NCBI GenBank assembly: GCA_029936675.1
Contig: JAPYSB010000002.1
Coordinates: forward strand, 44,184 to 108,183
DNA: 64,000 bases
Direction: 5' to 3'
DNA from: Dehalococcoidia bacterium
GTDB lineage: Bacteria; Chloroflexota; Dehalococcoidia; Lucifugimonadales; UBA826
Position numbers and translations under genes: made by a program. The notes beneath the pieces were generated by a model. That model worked only from the letters and a program-made list of their open reading frames with translations, made no database searches and was not told where the DNA came from. Below, piece by piece: positions 20,878 to 30,918 of the stretch. Numbering within the stretch: position 1 is the stretch's first letter; each line of letters starts with the position of its first letter.

Positions 20878-21604
20878 AGAAAACATTGTCTGGTTGGGAG
20901 TGTATGGACACCCAGATGACGAAACCTCTGCCAGTGCCGGCACTATGGTGAAACTAAGTGGCGAAGGCCACCAAGTCTACGTCATCACAGCTACGGGTGG
21001 GGAATTAGGTACATTGGGAACCGGCGGCACAAAGATCAGAAGAGAGGATCTCGCCTCCGTTAGAGAATCCGAATTAAAGGCAAATATGAAAGCCTACGGG
21101 GCAAATCCACCTTTTATGTTGCGATACGTGGACCAGGAGCTAGAAAAAGAAGATTCCGAGGTATTAGCCATAAAAATTCTAGACATAATGCACCTGGTTG
21201 AACCAGATGTTGTATCGACCTTCGGTCCAAGTGGCATATCTAACCATCCAGACCACATAGCAATCCACAAATCCACTCTGATTGCCTATAAAAAATATTT
21301 TAATCCTACAGGTGAAAACTCACCGCTTCTGATCTACCCGTCCATTCCAGAAGATATAGCCGAAATGTACAACCTACAATTAAGCGCAGTTGAAAAAAAT
21401 ATGGACTTAACCATAGGTATTGATGACACCATTGGATACAAAATAGAAGGACTAAAAAATTATAAGAGTCAAGAAGACGCCCAAGAATTTGCAGCACACC
21501 TTTCCGAAAGAAAAGGTCCCCACTTTGAATCATTCGCCGTCAGTGACTCCTCCCCGAACGACTGGGAATCATATCCAGTAGTGGATTACCTACGTTCACT
21601 ATAG
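20849..21604 (+). CDS. PIG-L family deacetylase
   Basis: YGHPDDETSASAGTMVKLSGEGHQVYVITATGGELGT and ISNHPDHIAIH motifs. Confidence 0.9.
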   Translation: MELPMTSTNKENIVWLGVYGHPDDETSASAGTMVKLSGEGHQVYVITATGGELGTLGTGGTKIRREDLASVRESELKANMKAYGANPPFMLRYVDQELEKEDSEVLAIKILDIMHLVEPDVVSTFGPSGISNHPDHIAIHKSTLIAYKKYFNPTGENSPLLIYPSIPEDIAEMYNLQLSAVEKNMDLTIGIDDTIGYKIEGLKNYKSQEDAQEFAAHLSERKGPHFESFAVSDSSPNDWESYPVVDYLRSL

Positions 21605-21627
21605 AACAAGGCAGCTTAATTTTAGCA

Positions 21628-22830
21628 TCAAATTTTAGTACTATTTTCACTGGTCAATTTCAGTGATACTGCACCAAGCACAAATATTATAGACGTGATA
21701 ACAAAGGCAACTGCATAGCTACCCGTGGTATCGAAACTCATTCCCGCTATGATGGGTCCCAAAAAGGAAGGTACAGCATTGGATATAGCAATAACGCCCA
21801 TTATCGCGCCAAAATGTTTCACTCCAAATGCGTCTATCACTATTAGTTGATAAAGAGCTCCAAAAGCTCCCAGAAAAAAACCCATGGCGGGAACAATTAC
21901 CCACACTGGAAGTCCATCTCCTGCGTAGATAAGTAGGGATGCAAAAATTGCTTGTCCGCACAGATCTAAAACCAAAGCCATGCGTGGGCCATATTTATCG
22001 GACAGGTTTCCAAAGATAAATTTGCCTGCCATTCCACAGGCGGCAAACAAGCTTACAGCTATGGATGCAGTGCTTTCTCTCACACCGTTAATGATGAGGT
22101 GGGAAGAAACTTGAGGTAATAATGAACTATAAGTAAATGTCCCGCATAGTATCGCAAAGGTGATAGCATAAAAAGTTTTTGTTCGGATTGCTTCTTTTAA
22201 AGTAAATCCAGTCAAAATTTCAGCCTTCTTTTCCGGTTCTAGGATTCCTTTACTTACAGCATCCGGATTTTTTACAATCAAATAGGAATATACGGATACC
22301 AAAATTCCCAAAGCCCCAACAACTGCATAAGCAATCCTCCAGTTATATACGGTAACCAAAAATGCAATGATTGGTTGTATCACCATTCCGCCAAAATTAT
22401 TTCCCATTGCAGTTATGCCAATCACTCTTCCTCGGTTTTCAGGAAACCACAACCCGACCAATTTACCTGGAGGCAACATTGCGGCCCCGACGATAGAGAA
22501 AGATTGGACAACACTTAGGAAATACCAATGCCATAGTTCTGTCATGAACGGCCTAACAAGATAACTAATGCCAAATGCAGCCATAGAAAAGGCCATTATT
22601 CGTCTTGATCCGTGTTTATCTATTAGTGACCCGATCAATGGTGATATTAATGATCCAAAGGCGATTAAAGACAAGGACAACCCTATCTGGGTACGCGTCC
22701 AACCAAAAGTATTTTCCAGAGGTTCAACGAAATGACCAAATGAGTATTGGGATCCACCTACTGCAACAGAAGAAGCCAAAAAGCACGCTGCGGCGATAGC
22801 CCAGCCTCTATGAAAATTAATGTTATACAA
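21628..22830 (-). CDS. MFS transporter (MCT-like)
   Basis: FGWTRTQIGLSLSLIAFGSLISPLIGSLIDKHGSRRIM. Confidence 0.8.
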   Translation of the reverse strand: MYNINFHRGWAIAAACFLASSVAVGGSQYSFGHFVEPLENTFGWTRTQIGLSLSLIAFGSLISPLIGSLIDKHGSRRIMAFSMAAFGISYLVRPFMTELWHWYFLSVVQSFSIVGAAMLPPGKLVGLWFPENRGRVIGITAMGNNFGGMVIQPIIAFLVTVYNWRIAYAVVGALGILVSVYSYLIVKNPDAVSKGILEPEKKAEILTGFTLKEAIRTKTFYAITFAILCGTFTYSSLLPQVSSHLIINGVRESTASIAVSLFAACGMAGKFIFGNLSDKYGPRMALVLDLCGQAIFASLLIYAGDGLPVWVIVPAMGFFLGAFGALYQLIVIDAFGVKHFGAIMGVIAISNAVPSFLGPIIAGMSFDTTGSYAVAFVITSIIFVLGAVSLKLTSENSTKI

Positions 22831-23656
22831 AATCGAACAAAGTTAGAGCAGTTTTACCCATAATCCAATCAATTTCTGTGGGTTTCGTGAAGACGGTATT
22901 ATCCATAGCTGTCTTCATTGCATTTCTATAGCCCTCCCTGCCACTAACGGGAGGGTAATCACTACCCCACATAATCTTCTTGTATCCGAAAGAGTCTTTC
23001 GCCATGTCTAAAAGGGGAGGGATATCATCAAAAAAATCTCTGTTGAATTTTTCCTTTAAAGCATTTGGTCTATTGTTAAATTCTCCCAGGCCATGAATTT
23101 TTATATATGTGTTCCCGAAATCAGCCAATTGCATAGCCTTTTTAAATGTAGAATACGGAGCAAGCGGGGCCTTCCCGTTTTTTGGAAATGCACTCTCTTC
23201 CCCTCCTCCCGCTAAATGCTCAATTATTATAGGGATTTGGGGAAATTCAGATACGAGCTCTGCAAATTGATCAGACGCGAAATCGTCTACGGTACCCATA
23301 CAACTAACAACCATGTCAAGTTCAGCAGCTTTTCGCCAAATGGCAAACTGGTCTGGTCCTGGAGAACGGGTAGTGGTTGTGAGGCGAACACCCACAGCTC
23401 CCTTTTCCTTATGTTCTTCCAATTTCCTTATCGAATCGTTCTTATCCGAATCTACTATGACAATTACGTTGAATTTTCCTGGAAACCTTTTGACACACTC
23501 GTATAAGTAACTATGGTCATACGTTCCATGTTCTGGCCGACCATGTTGTATTAGGACAGCATGATCCACCTGGTTCAGGGTCATCTGGTGCAACAACATT
23601 TCCACTGGTTCAAACCAGTTAACTCCAGCATGGGTGTGAGTATCCACAACGGTCAT
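22823..23656 (-). CDS. Amidohydrolase (TIM-barrel; amidohydrolase_2-like)
   Basis: MTVVDTHTHAG, IIIEHLAGG and KIMWGSDYPPVSGREGY. Confidence 0.85.
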   Translation of the reverse strand: MTVVDTHTHAGVNWFEPVEMLLHQMTLNQVDHAVLIQHGRPEHGTYDHSYLYECVKRFPGKFNVIVIVDSDKNDSIRKLEEHKEKGAVGVRLTTTTRSPGPDQFAIWRKAAELDMVVSCMGTVDDFASDQFAELVSEFPQIPIIIEHLAGGGEESAFPKNGKAPLAPYSTFKKAMQLADFGNTYIKIHGLGEFNNRPNALKEKFNRDFFDDIPPLLDMAKDSFGYKKIMWGSDYPPVSGREGYRNAMKTAMDNTVFTKPTEIDWIMGKTALTLFDFV

Positions 23657-23749
23657 TAAAATCTCCAACTTATCAATTTACCGATTTTGGTAAGTGGTAT
23701 ATCCTCATTAAGTTTTCAGGTTCATATCAAGGAATACTAGGAGTAGGAT

Positions 23750-24715
23750 ATGCCAAAATTTGTTTTTATGCCGCCGCAGGATGATCTTAAGCGTGAGTTT
23801 GCTGCCAGACTTTCCGACACTTTGCCAGAATATGATGTTCACTCTCCTGAAACAGATGCGGATGCTATAGGAGTTATCAAAGATGCGGATGCCGCTATGG
23901 GATGGATACCTCCTGAAGCTCTTGAGGTGGCTTCCAAAATCCAGTGGTTACACAATCCTGACGCTGGACCCTTTTTTGGATATTACTACGAAAATCTCTG
24001 TAAGCATTCCCTAACGATTACAAATCCTAGGGGAATCTATTGGGATCACATCTCCCACCACATCCTAATGTTTATATTGGCTTTATCTCGAGGACTCCCA
24101 TGGTATATGGACGCAAAAAGGGAACGTATCTGGGATAAAGACGCCAGAAAAACACCTTATGTTTTTCTGGGAGATTCGACTGCTTTAATCAATGGAGTCG
24201 GTGGAATAGGTCATGAAACGGCGAGATTATGTCGCGAACTCGGGATGCGGGTGATCGGAATTGACCCGAGACAAGAATATAAAATTGAAGGTGTAGAGAT
24301 GCACCAGCCTGAATCTCTTGCTGAACTTCTTCCTCAAGCCGATTTTGTGATCACCACTGTACCGCACACACCTGAGACAGAGTTTACATTCAATAAAGAT
24401 ACTTTCGGCCTTATGAAAAAAACCTCGTATTTTATAAATATAGGTAGAGGTATGGTCTGCAAGTTAGATGACCTAGCTGAAGCGGTGGAAAAAGGAGTTA
24501 TTGCGGGATGCGGACTTGACGTTTATGAAACAGAACCTTTACCTTCAGAACATAAACTGTGGGGTCTAGACAACGTTCTCATGACGCCTCACATTGCAGT
24601 GGCAGACGCAGAGAATTTATCTGAACGAAGATATCAGATACTGATAGAAAATGCCCGGCTATTTCTGGATAACGATGAACTGAATAATATCGTTGATAAA
24701 GAGAAATGGTTCTAA
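23750..24715 (+). CDS. D-isomer-specific 2-hydroxyacid dehydrogenase
   Basis: INGVGGIGHETARLCRELGMRVIGID, FINIGRGMVCKLDDLAEAVEKGVIAGCGLDVYETEPLP and MTPHIAVAD. Confidence 0.9.
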   Translation: MPKFVFMPPQDDLKREFAARLSDTLPEYDVHSPETDADAIGVIKDADAAMGWIPPEALEVASKIQWLHNPDAGPFFGYYYENLCKHSLTITNPRGIYWDHISHHILMFILALSRGLPWYMDAKRERIWDKDARKTPYVFLGDSTALINGVGGIGHETARLCRELGMRVIGIDPRQEYKIEGVEMHQPESLAELLPQADFVITTVPHTPETEFTFNKDTFGLMKKTSYFINIGRGMVCKLDDLAEAVEKGVIAGCGLDVYETEPLPSEHKLWGLDNVLMTPHIAVADAENLSERRYQILIENARLFLDNDELNNIVDKEKWF

Positions 24716-24740
24716 TAATCAAGCAAACTAGAGGAAATAA

Positions 24741-25499
24741 ATGACTAACTTGAGACAAAATAGAGCAAAAAAGAATTTAAGTGATGGGAAGATAGTATCA
24801 GTTCCTATGGGGCCTATGAATGGAGACTTAATAGAGCATTTTGGCCCTTTGGGATTTGATGCAATGTGGCTAGAAGGAGAGCACGGTCCTGTGGATTTCA
24901 ACAATATTCCCGATTTAACAAGAGCCTGTGACCTCTGGGATATGACTCCCATCGTGCGAGTTCACCAAAATGAACCGGCCACCATCTACAGAACTTTCGA
25001 TCTTGGCGCCCAAGCAATCACAGTCCCCCACATAAATACCAAAGAAGAGGCTCTTTCAGTGGTGGATTCTGGTAAATTCGCCCCAATAGGAAACAGGGGC
25101 TCCTTCACCAGTAGGCAGGGGATAGGAGTCGATGACTATTTCAGCCAAGCCAATGATCAAACCATGCTGATCATCTTGATCGAAGACATAATTGCGGTCA
25201 ATAATCTCGACGAGATACTTGAAGTTGAAAACATTGATGTATTCTTTGTGGCCCCAGGAGATTTAGCTCAAACAATGGGTTATCCCGGAGGAGCGGGCCG
25301 TAGGGAAGTAAAAGAAGTTGTGGAAGGTGCCATCAAAAAAATCAGTTCGTCAGGTAGAACTGCAGGCACACTAGCCGGAACCGATGCAGTAGGAAGATAT
25401 ATAGATTTCGGAGCCCGATTTTTCTCATTCAGTTATCTTCCATGGTTAGCCGAAGGGGCAGAAAAATTCCACGAAACTGTAACAAAGGCGACTAAATAA
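24741..25499 (+). CDS. HpcH/HpaI aldolase (2-dehydro-3-deoxyglucarate/4-hydroxy-2-oxovalerate aldolase-like)
   Basis: LGFDAMWLEGEHGPVDF, DLGAQAITVPHINTKEEA and FFVAPGDLAQTMGYPG. Confidence 0.88.
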   Translation: MTNLRQNRAKKNLSDGKIVSVPMGPMNGDLIEHFGPLGFDAMWLEGEHGPVDFNNIPDLTRACDLWDMTPIVRVHQNEPATIYRTFDLGAQAITVPHINTKEEALSVVDSGKFAPIGNRGSFTSRQGIGVDDYFSQANDQTMLIILIEDIIAVNNLDEILEVENIDVFFVAPGDLAQTMGYPGGAGRREVKEVVEGAIKKISSSGRTAGTLAGTDAVGRYIDFGARFFSFSYLPWLAEGAEKFHETVTKATK

Positions 25500-25534
25500 A
25501 AAAACTCCATACTGATTTTTCAAGGGAAATACCC

Positions 25535-26518
25535 GTGCAGAAATTCATAACTTTTGGGGAAACCATGGTCCAGTACAATGCCGAATACACTGGTGCATTT
25601 GACCCCGAGAGAAAATATTTCCCTGATGTGGCAGGTGCCGAATCTAATGTTGCAATTAACCTCTCTAAAATAACCAAAAATCAAGCTGAGATTTTCTGGG
25701 TCAGCCGACTCGGCAGAGATGATGCAGGTAGGCTAATCCAAAAAATTATTTCGCAACATATCGAAATTGACGCCCCTATTTATTTTGGTGAGAAAACGGG
25801 AATTTCCTATTTAAACCATCATACAGACGGTCAACACATAAAAACGTATTTCAGAAAAGGGAGTGCCGCAAGTGAGATACCGTTCGAGCAGGTGAAAAAG
25901 CACTTAAAAAAAGCGGACATGTTGCATATTACAGGGATCACACCAGCACTCAGTAAAACAAACTTAGAAACTGTGGTTAAGTCCCTAGAATTCTGTGCTG
26001 AAATGGATATCCCTGTTTGTTTAGATGTTAATTACCGGGAGCAACTTTGGAACCCAACTGAAGCCAAAAACACATTAGAAAAACTTTTGCCATTCATATC
26101 TATATTCAAAGTGGGGCACGATGAGGCCGAAACGATCTGGCAGTTAAATCTTTCAGCGGAGGAATATGCTGCTCACTTCTATAAAAGACCCGGTACACTA
26201 ACTATCGTGACAGAAGGCGAATCTGGGGCAGTGCTTTTTAATGGAACCGACCACATTCGTGAACCCAGCATCGAAATCAAGGTTATAGACCCCGTTGGTG
26301 CCGGCGACGCGTTTGTTGCCGGATTTCTCGGCACCTTAATTCGGCAAAATATTTCCTTGCGTGATTTTCTTAAAGCTGAGTATGAAAGCCAGATAGAACC
26401 ACTGACTAGAGCATTAAAAGTAGGGAATATCTGCGGGGCCCTTACCTGCACCAAAAAAGGGGATACTGCAGCGATGCCTACACTCGCGGAAATTGAGGAT
26501 TTTATTGGATTACTTTGA
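25535..26518 (+). CDS. PfkB-family sugar kinase (2-dehydro-3-deoxygluconokinase-like)
   Basis: FPDVAGAESNVAINLSKI, SRLGRDDAGRLI and DPVGAGDAFVAGFLGTL anion-hole motif. Confidence 0.88.
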   Translation: MQKFITFGETMVQYNAEYTGAFDPERKYFPDVAGAESNVAINLSKITKNQAEIFWVSRLGRDDAGRLIQKIISQHIEIDAPIYFGEKTGISYLNHHTDGQHIKTYFRKGSAASEIPFEQVKKHLKKADMLHITGITPALSKTNLETVVKSLEFCAEMDIPVCLDVNYREQLWNPTEAKNTLEKLLPFISIFKVGHDEAETIWQLNLSAEEYAAHFYKRPGTLTIVTEGESGAVLFNGTDHIREPSIEIKVIDPVGAGDAFVAGFLGTLIRQNISLRDFLKAEYESQIEPLTRALKVGNICGALTCTKKGDTAAMPTLAEIEDFIGLL

Positions 26519-26587
26519 TCTATCCATACCCTGCAAACTTCTCGTCAGTTAATATGTAATCCAAAATAAATAAAACGGAGTTAATCA

Positions 26588-26908
26588 ATGTACAGAATCA
26601 GACGCGTTTATAGAACCAAGCCTGGCGAAGCAGGTAACGTGGCAAAACTTGTCTATCAACAAGCAAAAATTTATCGCGATTCAGGGCACAGGGGGGAATT
26701 CACGGTTTCATACAATGGGTATACCCTACCAGGTGAACAAAATATCGTAATATTAGAATGGTTTGATGATGCAATCATGTCTCCAGGTAGAGAAGGAAAT
26801 AACATTCCTAAGGAAGCAATGGAAGCAGGAGCCAAATATAGGCCTCTTCTTGAAAGCCAACACATAGAATTTTATGAAACTGTTGATCCATCCCTGATGG
26901 GTGATTAA
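26588..26908 (+). CDS. Small ABM/dimeric alpha-beta barrel-like hypothetical protein
   Basis: 106 aa, MYRIRRVYRTKPGEAGNVAKLVYQQ..., within a co-directional catabolic cluster. Confidence 0.55.
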   Translation: MYRIRRVYRTKPGEAGNVAKLVYQQAKIYRDSGHRGEFTVSYNGYTLPGEQNIVILEWFDDAIMSPGREGNNIPKEAMEAGAKYRPLLESQHIEFYETVDPSLMGD

Positions 26909-26938
26909 TACCAAATAATTAACATCGCAGACCTATAT

Positions 26939-27331
26939 ATGCCTTTTAAATTCCAAACCGGTCATATTCCTTCAAGTCACCTTAAAGCTCCTGACGGTTC
27001 GGAAATAAGAATATTTCACGAAGTGAAAGGAGGAGGGTTAAGCGAGTGCACCCTGGCCCCAGGGCTAACTTCTAGTCCTATATCTCATAGAAGTGTTGAA
27101 GAAATATGGTTTTTTACTGAAGGTTCTGGTTTAGTGTGGCGCCAACAGGGAGATATGGAGGAAACGGTAAAGGTTGGACCCGGTGTGTCCCTTACTATCC
27201 CAAAGCATACCAAATTTCAATTTAGAAACACCGGGGAAAAACGCCTCAAGTTTATTATTTCCACTATGCCTCCATGGCCGGGGCAGTCCGAAGCAAAACC
27301 GGAAATAGGTCCATGGCCAACAAGCTTTTAA
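26939..27331 (+). CDS. Cupin-domain protein
   Basis: HRSVEEIWFFTEGSGLVWRQQGD ... VGPGVSLTIPKHTKFQFRNTGEKRLKFI. Confidence 0.85.
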   Translation: MPFKFQTGHIPSSHLKAPDGSEIRIFHEVKGGGLSECTLAPGLTSSPISHRSVEEIWFFTEGSGLVWRQQGDMEETVKVGPGVSLTIPKHTKFQFRNTGEKRLKFIISTMPPWPGQSEAKPEIGPWPTSF

Positions 27332-27351
27332 AATAACAAGGAGTACCAGCT

Positions 27352-28251
27352 ATGACTTCATCTTTTGATATTCGTTCTGATGCATTCTCAGAAATACTCA
27401 ACGAGGACTCTTCTCTCGAACACATAGCAACAGGATTTGCATTCACTGAAGGACCAATATGGGTGGGTGGGGGTCTCCTTTTCTCGGACATTCCGAATAG
27501 CAGGATTGTTCGGTATCACGTTGAAGAGGAAGGGACAAGTATATCTACGTTCAAATACCCAAGTGGCAATTCAAATGGTTTAACACTTGATCATGACGGT
27601 AACCTAATAGCTTGCGAACATACCCACCGGCGTGTATCCATGACTGATTCCAATGGCAATATAAAGGCAGTAGCCACTCGTTACAAAGGGAAAAGATTAA
27701 ATAGTCCAAACGACGTGGTTGTGAAATCAGACGGTTGGATTTACTTCACCGATCCTCCATATGGTTTGATGAATAGAACCCAGGGGAAAGAATTAGATTT
27801 TAACGGTGTTTTTAGAGTGTCTTCTAACGGTTCGGGGCTGGAACTATTGATCAAAGATATGGCAGGCCCGAACGGAATAGCCTTTTCACCCGATGAAAAA
27901 AAATTATATGTGGGCGATTCAATGGAAAAATTTATCAATGTGTATGAGATCGATGACGATGGCTATCCAGTCAATGGCAAGCAATTTGCAAATTTGGACA
28001 CGGGTGAAGAAGGCGTCCCAGATGGTATGAAAATTGATACAGAGGGACGGGTTTATTCAACTGGGCCAGGGGGGATATGGGTATTCTCAGCAGAATCCGA
28101 ACTACTGGGAAAAATACTTATGCCAGAAATTCCGGCAAATTGCGGCTGGGGAGAAGATGGCCATACCTTGTTCATGACGGCCAGAACAGGGTTATATAAA
28201 ATCAGGCTAAATTCCAAAGGGGACACATCGCTTCCCATAAACAAAAACTAA
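27352..28251 (+). CDS. SMP-30/gluconolactonase/LRE family protein
   Basis: FTEGPIWVGGGLLFSDIPNSRIVRY, NSPNDVVVKSDGWIYFTDPPYGL and GPNGIAFSPDEKKLYVGDS. Confidence 0.9.
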   Translation: MTSSFDIRSDAFSEILNEDSSLEHIATGFAFTEGPIWVGGGLLFSDIPNSRIVRYHVEEEGTSISTFKYPSGNSNGLTLDHDGNLIACEHTHRRVSMTDSNGNIKAVATRYKGKRLNSPNDVVVKSDGWIYFTDPPYGLMNRTQGKELDFNGVFRVSSNGSGLELLIKDMAGPNGIAFSPDEKKLYVGDSMEKFINVYEIDDDGYPVNGKQFANLDTGEEGVPDGMKIDTEGRVYSTGPGGIWVFSAESELLGKILMPEIPANCGWGEDGHTLFMTARTGLYKIRLNSKGDTSLPINKN

Positions 28252-28270
28252 ATCAGTAAAAGAACACAAC

Positions 28271-29647
28271 ATGACTAATTACGACATAGTTATCAACCAA
28301 GCTCACGTAATGGACCCAGAATCGAAGCTTGACCAATTACAAAATGTGGGTATATCTCAAGGGAAAATAGCGATGATCAGTGACTCACCATTGCATGGTG
28401 AGCAGGTGATAGATGCTCCAGGGCAAATATTATGTCCGGGATTTATTGATTTGCATTGTCATCCCCAAGATACTCAAATTTTTGAAGTGCAAGCATTAGA
28501 TGGTGTTACAACTACCCTAGAACTTGAAGTAGGAACAAGTGATATAGAGCATTTCTATTCCAAATGGGAAAATCAGTCGCCTATAAATTTCGGTGCAAGC
28601 ATAGGGCACATACCGGTTAGGATGAAAGTAATGAATGATCCTGGGGTATTTCTACCCTCAGGAGATGCCGGCAGAAAACTGGCAAGCAACCCAGAAATAG
28701 TGGAGATGCAGCATCTTATAAGGGAAGGTCTAGAAAAAGGGGCCCTGGCAGTAGGTTTCGGGCTAGATTACACACGAGGTGCTAGTCGATGGGAAGTCAT
28801 ACAAATGTTTAAAGTTGCAGCGGAATTTGCTGCCTCCTGCCATGTGCATCTCAGAGGCAAAGGCCACCTGGAACCATCCAACGCTATAGAGGCCTTGGAA
28901 GAAGTTATAGCAGCAGCAGCGATTACAGGGGCTCCCTTACATGTGGTCCATATAAATAGCACGGGAATGAGAGCCGTTCCACAACTTTTGGATATGATTT
29001 CAGGGGCAAATCAGTCGGGTCTGGATATCACTACTGAGTGCTATCCATACACGGCTGGGATGACAAAGATCGAATCAGCATTATTTGACGATGGATGGCA
29101 ACAGAATTACGGCATCGACTATGAACAACTTATGCGGCCTGATACAGGCGAATATTTAACAGCTAAAACATTCTCAGAGTATAGGGAGAATGGCGGCTGG
29201 ATAATAACGTTCTCTACTCCGGAAGAATCGATGAACGCCGCTATAAAAAGTCCCTTAACCATGATTGCGACCGATAGTATTATTGAGGATGGGAAAGGAC
29301 ACCCGAGGACAGCTGGCTCTTACACCAAAGTACTTGGAGAACATGTGAGGGAAAACGGTGATTTAGATCTAATGTCTGCTCTTTCAAAAATGACTATTAT
29401 GCCCGCTAAAAGACTTCAAGGCCGAGCTCCAGCCTTCTTAAACAAAGGTAGAATAAAACAGGGAGCAGACGCCGATATAGTAGTTTTCGACCCGTTGACT
29501 GTAAAAGACCAATCGACCTACACAGACCCGATTAAACCGCCTATAGGTCTAAACCATGTGATTGTTAATGGGGTTCCTGTGGTATCCAACTCAAAATTAG
29601 AAGAGGGCGCATTCCCCGGCAAGGGCATCCGCGCAAAAATTAAATGA
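28271..29647 (+). CDS. N-acyl-D-amino-acid deacylase/amidohydrolase-family protein
   Basis: APGQILCPGFIDLHCHPQDTQ, HLRGKGHLEPSNAIEAL, HVVHINSTG and ATDSIIEDGKGHPRTAGSYTKVLGEHVRE. Confidence 0.85.
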   Translation: MTNYDIVINQAHVMDPESKLDQLQNVGISQGKIAMISDSPLHGEQVIDAPGQILCPGFIDLHCHPQDTQIFEVQALDGVTTTLELEVGTSDIEHFYSKWENQSPINFGASIGHIPVRMKVMNDPGVFLPSGDAGRKLASNPEIVEMQHLIREGLEKGALAVGFGLDYTRGASRWEVIQMFKVAAEFAASCHVHLRGKGHLEPSNAIEALEEVIAAAAITGAPLHVVHINSTGMRAVPQLLDMISGANQSGLDITTECYPYTAGMTKIESALFDDGWQQNYGIDYEQLMRPDTGEYLTAKTFSEYRENGGWIITFSTPEESMNAAIKSPLTMIATDSIIEDGKGHPRTAGSYTKVLGEHVRENGDLDLMSALSKMTIMPAKRLQGRAPAFLNKGRIKQGADADIVVFDPLTVKDQSTYTDPIKPPIGLNHVIVNGVPVVSNSKLEEGAFPGKGIRAKIK

Positions 29648-29660
29648 TCGGGAGATCAAT

Positions 29661-29954
29661 ATGGCCGTTTATTCAATAAGTAGCATTAATGTTAAAGACT
29701 GGGAAACCTACGAGAAATATATGAAAAAGGTTCCCGGTATCATCGAGAAATATGGTGGGAAATATCTAGTACGGGGGGGAGAAATTTTGGCAGATGACAC
29801 TACTTGGCAACCCAAAAGAATAGTCATGCTGGAGTTCCCCACACGGGAAGATATGGATAAATTTAGAAATTCAGAGGAGTACAAACCAGTAGCAGCTTTG
29901 AGGCATAAAGCGGCTGACACGGAAGGGTTCGTCGTACTAGGATATGATGGCTAA
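29661..29954 (+). CDS. DUF1330 family protein
   Basis: VKDWETYEKYMKKVPGIIEKYGGKYLVRGG ... KRIVMLEFPTREDMDKFRNSEEYKPV. Confidence 0.9.
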   Translation: MAVYSISSINVKDWETYEKYMKKVPGIIEKYGGKYLVRGGEILADDTTWQPKRIVMLEFPTREDMDKFRNSEEYKPVAALRHKAADTEGFVVLGYDG

Positions 29955-30907
29955 CGAGCTGGTTGAGGAATCACGATAGGGAAATCCTCACCAACTTGGC
30001 TAAACCTTATCACGAGTTCAACATCGGTACTGCCTACCCCTGATAACCCCTCCATACCAAATACTTCTGAAAGGAATTGGCCACCGTTACTTAAAGAAAA
30101 TTCGGAGGTGATTTTGGAAATTTCGTAATTATCAGAATCTACCTCCAAAATCACCTCCCATTTTTCAGGAGAGAACCTTCGAGCCTCCTCTTCAGTAGCA
30201 ATTAGTTCAAATAATGGAGTGACAGAACCAATTGGTCCACTGTCATTAAATAAAAAAGTGATTTTTCCTTGCGTTGTCAAAATATCTCTTCCACTAAGAT
30301 CAGATTTCAAAAAAGAATCCCCGACAGCTTTCAAAAAATCATCTGATATGTGTCCGATACCCAAATTTTGACTATCTTCCCATTCCTGTAAAGAAGATTC
30401 TCTAGTATAGATATTATCTCCCGATTTTGCGGATTCCACATACAATCCTATCCCTAACAAATTGGCTTCAAATTTAGATAAGGAAGCGAAAGAAGTTACA
30501 GCTCCCGATGCTGAAAGTGGTACCCCTATCAAAATACCTCCCGCATCAACTCTAGCAATACCTTCAAGAATATATTTAAACGAATTTATTTTAGAAACAG
30601 AGTCAAATGTTTTTTCCTGAAGAGTTTTGTCCTCAACTTCAGGCTCGAGTATTTCTCTAAAATTTACAGGGGTCACTGTCGGTATAGGAACGGAGGTGGA
30701 AATGGATGTCGGTGATGGCCGCAGAGCTACGGAATGTTTATCTTCAGGAGTAGCAACAGGAACAATTACCACCACAGGTGTTGGCTCCTGAGTGGGTGTA
30801 ATAGGTTCCCTATTCTCCGACTCCACCAAAAAACACCCTGGAATAGTAAACATCATCAAAATACACATACATATATGGCTTAAAGATCGGATACTCATCA
30901 GCAGCAA
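29951..30907 (-). CDS. Lipoprotein, LppX/LprAFG-like
   Basis: Lipobox-like IPGCFLVES after a hydrophobic N-terminus, P/T-rich linker, then a domain resembling LppX_LprAFG. Confidence 0.65.
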   Translation of the reverse strand: MLLMSIRSLSHICMCILMMFTIPGCFLVESENREPITPTQEPTPVVVIVPVATPEDKHSVALRPSPTSISTSVPIPTVTPVNFREILEPEVEDKTLQEKTFDSVSKINSFKYILEGIARVDAGGILIGVPLSASGAVTSFASLSKFEANLLGIGLYVESAKSGDNIYTRESSLQEWEDSQNLGIGHISDDFLKAVGDSFLKSDLSGRDILTTQGKITFLFNDSGPIGSVTPLFELIATEEEARRFSPEKWEVILEVDSDNYEISKITSEFSLSNGGQFLSEVFGMEGLSGVGSTDVELVIRFSQVGEDFPIVIPQPAR

Positions 30908-30918
30908 AAGGCCACGGG

